DNA from: UBA6183 sp041302975
GTDB taxonomy: Bacteria > Bacteroidota > Bacteroidia > UKL13-3
Assembly (NCBI GenBank): GCA_041302975.1
Contig: JBFYQC010000090.1
Span: 1 to 5,357, forward strand
Length of the DNA stretch: 5,357 nt
Direction of reading: 5' to 3'
The position numbers and the translations under genes are program-made. Shown here one piece after another: positions 1-5,357 of the stretch. How positions within the stretch are numbered: the first letter of the stretch is position 1; each line of letters starts with the position of its first letter. The notes under the pieces were generated by a model. That model did not search any database. It saw only the letters and a program-made list of their open reading frames with translations, and had not been told where the DNA came from.

Positions 1-274
1 CTTTAGTGTGCATGCCTGTAGGGATACCACGGCCGTCATCTAAAACACTAATTGCATTATTTGTGTGAATAGTAATGTGAATGTTTTTACAGTGACCTGC
101 TAAAGCCTCATCAATTGAGTTGTCTACAACCTCATAAACCAAATGGTGTAACCCCCTTGTTCCAACATCACCAATATACATTGCAGGACGTTTCCTTACA
201 GCTTCCAATCCCTCAAGCACCTGAATATTATCGGCACCGTAATTTCCTTTGTTTTCCATTGAACTATCTGACAT
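1..274 (-). CDS. gyrB: DNA gyrase subunit B, N-terminal fragment (cut by left window edge)
   Basis: GyrB is the ATPase subunit of DNA gyrase, the cytoplasmic type II topoisomerase that introduces negative supercoils together with GyrA. Only the first 91 codons are visible, all within the GHKL ATP-binding domain. The motif RKRPAMYIGD lies at residues 27-36. The N-box EVVDNSIDEA at 48-57 supplies the expected catalytic Glu48 and Mg-binding Asn52. DDGRGIP at 79-85 contains the ATP-contacting Asp79 and the glycine motif; by my alignment these equal E. coli Glu42, Asn46 and Asp73. The paralogue ParE shares these motifs, but the N-terminal lead-in and this wording fit Bacteroidota GyrB better. The start is the ATG at 274-272; a second in-frame ATG at 259 would remove five residues. 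No Shine-Dalgarno sequence precedes either, as is common in this phylum. The gene is divergent from the secreted-protein gene to its right. Nothing looks broken; the missing part is due only to the window boundary. Confidence 0.95.
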   Translation of the reverse strand, partial: MSDSSMENKGNYGADNIQVLEGLEAVRKRPAMYIGDVGTRGLHHLVYEVVDNSIDEALAGHCKNIHITIHTNNAISVLDDGRGIPTGMHTK

Positions 275-489
275 AAATATCTACTTACAATTAATGCGTA
301 AATATACGCTCAAATAGCTTGTTAACCTAACTTACTAAGATGCATTTACAAGTTTGTTTTCCACATTTTTTCCGCTGTTTCAAAACAACTAATAATACTC
401 GAATTTATGTCCACTCTTGCTAACTCCAAAATAAATACTTCATCAGTCAAAGCAACTAAATTTACGAAACTTAGTCTAAAATTGCATAA
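275..489. other. Divergent intergenic region between gyrB and the secreted-protein gene
   Basis: This A/T-rich stretch separates two divergent starts, so it probably carries the promoters of both gyrB (leftward) and the secreted-protein gene (rightward). I searched both strands for the Bacteroidota promoter pattern (TTTG, about 19-21 bases, then TAnnTTTG) and found only imperfect matches. The nearest is TAAATTTA at 457-464 on the plus strand, which lacks the final G and has no TTTG at the right distance. I therefore assign no promoter. No small reading frame, tRNA-like fold or strong inverted repeat is evident. Confidence 0.5.
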
Positions 490-2544
490 ATGAGTATGAA
501 AAGGATATTTCTGTTTTGTCTGCTGGGGTTAATACAGCACGTCTATGCTCAAAAAAGCGAATACAACTGGTACTTTGGTCGCTACGCAGCCATAAATTTT
601 GAAACAAGTGTAGCACAACCTAAATTTGATAACCAACAAAATACATACGGAAAAACAGCGTCTATATCTGACCCAATCACAGGAAAATTATTATTTTACA
701 CCGATGGCGTTAACGTATGGAACCATAAACACAGCCTTATGGTAAATGGCAATATTCCATCTGCATCACCAACTGGAGATGTGGTGATTACGCCAATGCC
801 GGGTAACCTTAATAAATACTACTTATTTTTTATTGGTGATATTGCCTCCCTTCAATTCGTAATTATTGATATGAGCCGCCAAGGCGGAGATGGTGAAGTA
901 ATTACGGCTGCACAAACCATATCAAGTAATAACGTAAAACAAGTAACAGCCATCAGGCACCGGTATACCCAAGCCTATTGGATCATAACACACGAATTAA
1001 ACTCCAACCGTTTTAAAGCGCATTTGGTTGATGCCTCAGGTGTATCGAACCAACCCGTTTATTCGGCAGTAGGGCTAACTGTAAGCACCTATGGTGATAT
1101 GGTGGGATCTAACCAAGGCAATAAATTAGCCGTAACACATTACGTTGGTAATGATGCCAAAGCCGAAGTATTTGATTTCGACCGCACATGTGGCCAATTT
1201 TCAAACCCCATTGAATTATCCAAAGACCCTATTTGGCAAAATGCATTTGGTATTGCCTTTTCACCTGATGATAGCAAATTGTATATTTCTTACAGTGTGC
1301 AGTTAAGCCAATTGGTGCAATACTATGGCCCAAATTATCAAAACAACTATTTTATTGCAAGCTCACAAGAAAACTTCAATATCATGAGGCTTGGCCCCGA
1401 TGGTAGAATATACATAGCCACTCACGATAATGGTATACCGGGCAAAAGAATTGACGCCATTTTAAATCCTAATCAACTTGCTGGCGCATGTAATTACCGA
1501 ACGACTTATTTTACATTGGATGATGGAATAGGCAAAAACCGATCAGCACAATTTGAACTTCCTGCATTTATAACAGGAACCCAAGCAAACAGCCCACTAT
1601 CCGACAGTATTTTTAAAGTTTCAAATACCTGTAAGGGCTCAGTAACTAACTTTTCATTTAACACATCCAATCCGTTCGATTCGTTAAGTTGGATTTTTCA
1701 TGATATCACTCCTAGTACTTCAACCCTTATTAACCCAAGTTACCAATTTAGCAAAGCGGGTAATTTTAAAATTACACTTCATATATTTAGGTGTGGGCAA
1801 GATTTTAAACTGATTGATAGCATAAGCATAAACGAAGTACCAGCAATAAATTTCCCTGAAGATACTCTAACTTGTAAAGACAATAGCATTACCCTATCTG
1901 GACCACTTTGTGAAAAATATTTTTGGAGCACAGGGCAAACATCATCAACCATTACAACAAATCAAACGGGTAAGATTTGGCTTATTGCCGGCAACGGAAA
2001 TTGTATAAATGTCGATACTGTTTTAATTAAAAACCATCCTGATATCATCACACAATTAGATAGAGAATACTTTTTGTGTGAGGATGAAAAAGAAGTTGTA
2101 AAATTGGATGCAGGTGAAGGTTTTACCACTTATAAATGGACACCCACCAATGATACCACACAATGGGTTATTGTTAAAAATGTGGGCGATTATTTTGTAA
2201 AAGTAACCGACAATAATGGTTGTATAGGAAGTGATGAAACCAAGGTAAAAAGAAAATGTGGCGTTATGTTATACATTCCAAATGTTTTCACGCCAAACAA
2301 TGATGGTTATAATGATGTATTTGCTCCGGAGGGAATTGATGTAATCAGTTACCAATTAAACATCTTTTCCAGATGGGGACAGTTGGTGTTTTCATCAACA
2401 GATATAAATTCAGGATGGGATGGGACAATACGAGGTAAACAAGCCATTGACGATGTGTACATTTACCAATTAACCTACCAAGGTTATCAAAACAAAATAC
2501 TAAAAACGTTTACTAAAAGTGGCAATTTTACACTTGTACATTAG
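490..2544 (+). CDS. Secreted multi-domain protein with PKD-like domain and C-terminal type IX secretion (type B, CHU_C) sorting domain
   Basis: This is probably a cell-surface or secreted protein exported by Sec and then by the type IX secretion system; its ligand or activity is unknown. Residues 1-20 form a signal peptide (KR, hydrophobic core, likely cleavage after VYA before Gln21) with no lipobox cysteine. Residues 26 to about 360 resemble the beta-propeller-like region of many Bacteroidota T9SS proteins: WYFG at 27-30, TASISDP at 56-62, LLFYTDGVNVWN at 67-78, AFSPDDSKLYIS at 256-267 and GPDGRIYIA at 302-310. Residues about 376-448 are PKD-like (WIFHD at 401-405, then NPSYQFSKAGNFKITL at 415-430). 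Two Ig-like segments follow, about 458-515 and 528-590. The CHU_C domain fills 593-684, with IPNVFTPNNDGYNDVF at 596-611, FSRWGQLVF at 626-634, GWDG at 642-645 and VYIYQLTY at 656-663. No enzyme motif is seen. The start could equally be Met3 (position 496); this does not change the mature protein. The stop codon lies inside the convergent queA-family gene. Confidence 0.9.
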   Translation: MSMKRIFLFCLLGLIQHVYAQKSEYNWYFGRYAAINFETSVAQPKFDNQQNTYGKTASISDPITGKLLFYTDGVNVWNHKHSLMVNGNIPSASPTGDVVITPMPGNLNKYYLFFIGDIASLQFVIIDMSRQGGDGEVITAAQTISSNNVKQVTAIRHRYTQAYWIITHELNSNRFKAHLVDASGVSNQPVYSAVGLTVSTYGDMVGSNQGNKLAVTHYVGNDAKAEVFDFDRTCGQFSNPIELSKDPIWQNAFGIAFSPDDSKLYISYSVQLSQLVQYYGPNYQNNYFIASSQENFNIMRLGPDGRIYIATHDNGIPGKRIDAILNPNQLAGACNYRTTYFTLDDGIGKNRSAQFELPAFITGTQANSPLSDSIFKVSNTCKGSVTNFSFNTSNPFDSLSWIFHDITPSTSTLINPSYQFSKAGNFKITLHIFRCGQDFKLIDSISINEVPAINFPEDTLTCKDNSITLSGPLCEKYFWSTGQTSSTITTNQTGKIWLIAGNGNCINVDTVLIKNHPDIITQLDREYFLCEDEKEVVKLDAGEGFTTYKWTPTNDTTQWVIVKNVGDYFVKVTDNNGCIGSDETKVKRKCGVMLYIPNVFTPNNDGYNDVFAPEGIDVISYQLNIFSRWGQLVFSSTDINSGWDGTIRGKQAIDDVYIYQLTYQGYQNKILKTFTKSGNFTLVH

Positions 2545-3772
2545 CATCGTTTTTAAACAATAGTGAACTATCCCCGTAACTTAAAAATCGATAGTTATTG
2601 TTTAATGCATGATTATAAATTATTCGCCAATCGTTGCCCACAAAAGCCGCTATTAGTAGTATTAACGTATTTTCGGGTTGATGGAAATTAGTAACCAATA
2701 CATCAACCATTTTAAAAGCGTAACCCGGTGCAATTATAATTTGCGTGCTGCCTACAAGTACTTGTTCTGCCTCCTCCTCCATTTTTTTTATGATGGCAGA
2801 AATCGCATCAACAGCACTTATATTTGTTGCATCACATTCGTAGGCATCCCATTGTTTAATTGCCACTTTATTCTCCACATGTTGAAGTATCAACTTCACT
2901 CCATGCCAGTATAAACTTTCAAGTGTTCTGGTGCTTGTTGTACCCACCGCAACCAACTTGTTTTTTTGCATTAAACACGTTGATATATTTTTAAGGGTTG
3001 ACAACTCAACAAACAATGTTTCTTCATGCATTTGATGATCAACCAATGCTTCCGTTTTCACCGGCTTAAATGTACCTGCTCCAACATGTAATGTTACTTC
3101 ATCAAACGTAATTTCTTTTTGGCTTAATGATTTTAAAACAGCAGGCGTAAAATGCAACCCGGCCGTTGGTGCTGCTACAGAACCTTCAACCTTTGCATAT
3201 ACCGTTTGATAACGCTCTTCATCTGCCTGTTCTGTTTTTCTGTTTAAGTATGGAGGCAAGGGCAAAATTCCTGCAAAATGTAAAACCTCCGCAAATGATA
3301 ATGCTTCATTATTCCAGGTAAATTCTACAACATACAATTCGTCTGATATACCTTTTTTGGAAGCTTTTAGACAGATATTACCAAGGGGTGTTTCCACGTA
3401 TTTTTCAAGCACATCTTCTTTCCACTTTTTGGCATTGCCCACCATACACTTCCATATACTGTGCTGTTTGTTACTAAATGCCTGCTGATAATCTAAATGA
3501 TGCAAAGGTTCAATACAAAATATTTCGATTTGTGCTCCGGTTTGGCGGTTAAATAACAAACGCGCATGAACCACGCGTGTATTGTTAAAAATCACCAAAC
3601 TGTTTGATGGTAAAAAAGCATCTAACTGATTAAAAACAGCATCCGAAATCCGTCCGTTTTGGTAAACCAATAATTTAGACTCATCACGATTGGCCAAGGG
3701 AAACTTGGCTATCTGCTCATCAGGTAAATTATACGAAAAATCTAAAATATTAAGTTGCTTAGGCGAACTCAT
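2528..3772 (-). CDS. queA: S-adenosylmethionine:tRNA ribosyltransferase-isomerase (QueA family, long form)
   Basis: QueA transfers and isomerises the ribosyl group of S-adenosylmethionine onto 7-aminomethyl-7-deazaguanine at tRNA position 34, giving epoxyqueuosine in the queuosine pathway; it is cytoplasmic. Family motifs run the full length: LPDEQIAKFPLANRDESKLL (16-35), FNNTRVVHARL (62-72), PLPPYLNR (171-178), ERYQTVYAKVEGSVAAPTAG (186-205) then LHFT, TLHVGAGTFKPV (227-238), HQMHEE (246-251), VAVGTTSTRTLES (274-286), VTNFHQPENTL (360-370) and YRFLSYGDSSLL (394-405). The protein has 414 residues against roughly 340-360 for typical QueA. The extra length lies mainly in an altered region near 86-160 (WKCMVGNAKKWK at 107-118) and in about 290-345. 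I recall a long QueA-like form of this kind in Bacteroidota, sometimes beside a standard QueA, so exact equivalence to QueA is inferred. The ATG at 3772-3770 directly precedes the conserved N-terminus; no Shine-Dalgarno is seen. The gene lies 73 bases downstream of the enoyl-CoA hydratase gene and overlaps the secreted-protein gene tail to tail. Confidence 0.9.
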   Translation of the reverse strand: MSSPKQLNILDFSYNLPDEQIAKFPLANRDESKLLVYQNGRISDAVFNQLDAFLPSNSLVIFNNTRVVHARLLFNRQTGAQIEIFCIEPLHHLDYQQAFSNKQHSIWKCMVGNAKKWKEDVLEKYVETPLGNICLKASKKGISDELYVVEFTWNNEALSFAEVLHFAGILPLPPYLNRKTEQADEERYQTVYAKVEGSVAAPTAGLHFTPAVLKSLSQKEITFDEVTLHVGAGTFKPVKTEALVDHQMHEETLFVELSTLKNISTCLMQKNKLVAVGTTSTRTLESLYWHGVKLILQHVENKVAIKQWDAYECDATNISAVDAISAIIKKMEEEAEQVLVGSTQIIIAPGYAFKMVDVLVTNFHQPENTLILLIAAFVGNDWRIIYNHALNNNYRFLSYGDSSLLFKNDANVQV

Positions 3773-3845
3773 ACTACATCATAAGGTGTATAAAACAAAC
3801 TTTTAAAATAACCCAAAGTGGATTTGAAACATATAGTGAGGCATA

Positions 3846-4625
3846 CTAATTCCCTGTGAAATTCGGCTTACGTTTTTCAACAAAGGCATTCATTCCCTCT
3901 TTTTGGTCTTGGCTGGCAAAACACATATAGAAGTTTTTACGCTCAAAATACAAACCTTCTTGCAAACCACTGTCGAATGCTTTTAGTACACTTTCTTTAG
4001 CCAAGCGCACTGCTACAGGCGACTGAACAGCAATTTCACCCGCTAGTTTAACTGCCTCATCTAAATAAACTTCCTCAGGTACTACGCGGTTAATTAAACC
4101 TGCTTCCATTGCTTCCTCGGCACTGATAAATTTACCGGTCAATACCATTTCCATAGCCAATGCTTTACCTACGGCTTTTGTTAAACGTTGTGTACCACCG
4201 GCACCGGGCATAATGGCCAATTTAATTTCAGGCTGACCAAATTTTGCTGTTTCACTGGCCACAATCATATCGCAGGTCATAGCCAACTCGCAGCCACCAC
4301 CTAAACAAAAACCACTAACAGCTGCAATAATTGGCTTTTTGGTTTTACGTATCTGATCCCAAGTTTCAAATTGGTCTATCTTTAACATATCGATAGCCGT
4401 TTTACTTTCCATTTGTTTAATATCGGCACCGGCTGCGAAAGCACGCTCGTTTCCGGTAATAATTATGCAACGAACATGATCATCGTTATCAAAAGTTAAC
4501 AACGCATGTTTAATTTCTTGCATCAACTGTAAGTTTAATGCATTTAGCTCTTTAGGTCTGTTTAAGCGAATAAGCGCTATGTGCGGTTGAAATGCCGATT
4601 CGGCTATAATAAATTCGTAATTCAT
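3846..4625 (-). CDS. Enoyl-CoA hydratase / crotonase-family protein
   Basis: This cytoplasmic crotonase-fold enzyme most likely hydrates 2-enoyl-CoA to 3-hydroxyacyl-CoA, as in beta-oxidation or short-chain acyl-CoA metabolism. With the start at 4625-4623 it has 259 residues, the usual length. The N-terminus reads IALIRLNRPKELNALN (16-31). The CoA and oxyanion-hole segment is AFAAGADIKQM (62-72). The active-site segment GFCLGGGCELAMTCD (105-119) carries Glu113, and FGQPEIKLAIMPGAGGTQRL (129-148) carries Glu133. These match the two catalytic glutamates of mitochondrial enoyl-CoA hydratase (rat Glu144 and Glu164). Having both argues for a true hydratase rather than an isomerase or dehalogenase relative; chain-length preference cannot be told. 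The reading frame stays open upstream to an ATG at 4808, but those 61 codons have no crotonase homology and overlap the neighbouring TonB_C gene, so I reject that start. The upstream gene ends only 16 bases before this start, which suggests co-transcription. An A-rich stretch (CACAAAAAC) precedes the ATG instead of a Shine-Dalgarno. Confidence 0.93.
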   Translation of the reverse strand: MNYEFIIAESAFQPHIALIRLNRPKELNALNLQLMQEIKHALLTFDNDDHVRCIIITGNERAFAAGADIKQMESKTAIDMLKIDQFETWDQIRKTKKPIIAAVSGFCLGGGCELAMTCDMIVASETAKFGQPEIKLAIMPGAGGTQRLTKAVGKALAMEMVLTGKFISAEEAMEAGLINRVVPEEVYLDEAVKLAGEIAVQSPVAVRLAKESVLKAFDSGLQEGLYFERKNFYMCFASQDQKEGMNAFVEKRKPNFTGN

Positions 4626-4641
4626 GTTTTTGTGACTAATT

Positions 4642-5357
4642 TCAGAATATAAATTTAATTGGTAAAGTAAAAGAGTGCGGGCGGTCTGTTTCCTTGGCTC
4701 TAAAACCACTGAGATTATTGATTGAATCGTAGCATATTTCTGAAGTTCCAGCGCCAATGCTTTGTACCACTTTGATGTCTTTTGTATATCCGTTTGGTAA
4801 TACAACAAATGTTACATAACAATACCCAACCAATCCGATTTCCATGGCGAAAGGAGGATAACTAAACTGTTTCTCCAAATCATTCACGAATCCTTTATCC
4901 CCTCCATAATATCTTTGATTCATAAATGCAATAGCATATTCTAAACTATCACTCGGTCGTTTCCACTTGCTTCTATCTACAAAGTCCCAATCAACACATT
5001 TCTCTTTAATAAATTTTGCACCTAAAAAATTGGTTAATAATTCAACTTTAATGGTGTTAGATTTTATTCGGAATGAAAATGCAACCACAAGTAATTTGTC
5101 ATCAACAAAAGCCCAATCCAAAACCTCAGAGCTATCTATGAATTTAGCTTCACCAACCAATCCGGAGTCGGTTAGAATCAAGCCACTATACTGCCCAGTT
5201 TCGCTTACGGTAATATTTGTTACCCATTGGTTATTTAACATTTTAACTGAAAATCCATACTGACTATTATAAGGATCGTTAATCACCTGTGTAAAATACC
5301 ACCATGTTTCGCGGGCAGTTTGGGTAGCCATTTGTTCCGTGTAGGCCTTAGCTGAAC
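4642..5357 (-). CDS. DUF2314-like domain plus TonB C-terminal domain protein (N-terminus beyond right window edge)
   Basis: The function is not known. Residues here are counted from the ATG at 5331-5329. About 1-90 resemble DUF2314, a domain of unknown function (E. coli YegJ is an example): TARETWWYF (5-13), YGFSVK (25-30), NQWVTNI (34-40), QYSGLI (47-52) and SSEVLDWAFVDDKLLVVAFS (68-87), the last fitting the family's 'I-x-DWmy-vddgklvGgyt' end. About 138-229 resemble the TonB C-terminal domain: YYGG (141-144), FSYPPFAMEIGLVGYCYVTF (156-175), VVLPNGYTKDIKVVQSIGAG (176-195) and FTLPIKFIF (221-229). In canonical TonB this domain contacts outer-membrane receptors from the periplasm, but many Bacteroidota proteins carry it in other settings. 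The frame is open with no stop to the right edge (eight more codons, ending ...AYTEQ before the Met). This Met matches an internal position of DUF2314, so the true start is probably outside the window and a signal peptide or membrane anchor may be missing. The TGA stop is 16 bases before the hydratase gene. Confidence 0.72.
   Translation of the reverse strand, partial: SAKAYTEQMATQTARETWWYFTQVINDPYNSQYGFSVKMLNNQWVTNITVSETGQYSGLILTDSGLVGEAKFIDSSEVLDWAFVDDKLLVVAFSFRIKSNTIKVELLTNFLGAKFIKEKCVDWDFVDRSKWKRPSDSLEYAIAFMNQRYYGGDKGFVNDLEKQFSYPPFAMEIGLVGYCYVTFVVLPNGYTKDIKVVQSIGAGTSEICYDSINNLSGFRAKETDRPHSFTLPIKFIF

Noticed and set aside
1..274. ParE (topoisomerase IV subunit B) as an alternative identity for the left-edge gene
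   Set aside because: The GHKL motifs are shared, but the RKRPAMYIGD-V-GTRGLHHLVYE wording and the N-terminal lead-in fit Bacteroidota GyrB better. Only the missing C-terminal part could exclude ParE fully.
2501..2555. Inverted repeat TAAAAACG (2501-2508) / CGTTTTTA (2548-2555) around the convergent stops, with a small inner repeat AAGTG / CACTT (2517-2521 / 2531-2535), considered as a bidirectional terminator
   Set aside because: The outer arms are A/T-rich and about 39 bases apart, and the inner stem is only five pairs. Such pairings are expected by chance in this composition, so I do not call a terminator.
2678..2914. Plus-strand reading frame of 78 codons
   Set aside because: It lies wholly antisense to the conserved C-terminal part of the queA-family gene, has low-complexity-looking content and no recognisable motif. 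It is a shadow of the real gene.
3773..3845. Possible terminator or promoter in the gap between the hydratase and queA-family genes (minus-strand CAAA-TCCAC-TTTG; TTTG followed 21 bases later by TATACACC)
   Set aside because: The stem is only four pairs without a clear T-run, and the -7 element does not match TAnnTTTG. The evidence does not decide whether queA has its own promoter.
4967..5263. Plus-strand reading frame of 98 codons
   Set aside because: It is antisense to the DUF2314-like portion of the right-edge gene, with no motif, signal or start context of its own.

Overview
The window looks like ordinary chromosome of a low-GC member of the Bacteroidota. Several signs point that way: a secreted protein with a type B type IX secretion (CHU_C) C-terminus, a gyrase B with the RKRPAMYIGD form of its N-terminal motif, a long Bacteroidota-style QueA, A/T-rich starts without Shine-Dalgarno sequences, and a TonB C-terminal domain on a multi-domain protein. 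Genus and species cannot be read from this.

Layout, left to right. Positions 1-274 hold the first 91 codons of gyrB on the minus strand, cut by the window edge. A 215-base divergent gap (275-489) separates it from the only plus-strand gene. That gene (490-2544) encodes a 684-residue secreted protein: signal peptide, a beta-propeller-like N-terminal half, a PKD-like domain, two Ig-like segments and a CHU_C sorting domain. Its 3' end overlaps by 17 bases the 3' end of a convergent queA-family gene (2528-3772, minus). Then follow, also on the minus strand, an enoyl-CoA hydratase gene (3846-4625) and a gene that runs off the right edge (4642-5357). The last combines a DUF2314-like domain with a TonB C-terminal domain.

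The three right-hand minus-strand genes are transcribed in the order DUF2314/TonB_C, enoyl-CoA hydratase, queA. The gaps are 16 and 73 bases, so the first two are plausibly co-transcribed and the third possibly so. The products (envelope, acyl-CoA metabolism, tRNA modification) share no obvious pathway.

I see no RNA gene, CRISPR array, insertion sequence, prophage gene or sign of recent transfer. The item most worth following is the DUF2314 plus TonB_C domain combination. Next are the long QueA form, which may be a paralogue of canonical QueA, and the tail-to-tail coding overlap. I found nothing that amounts to a new multi-gene system.
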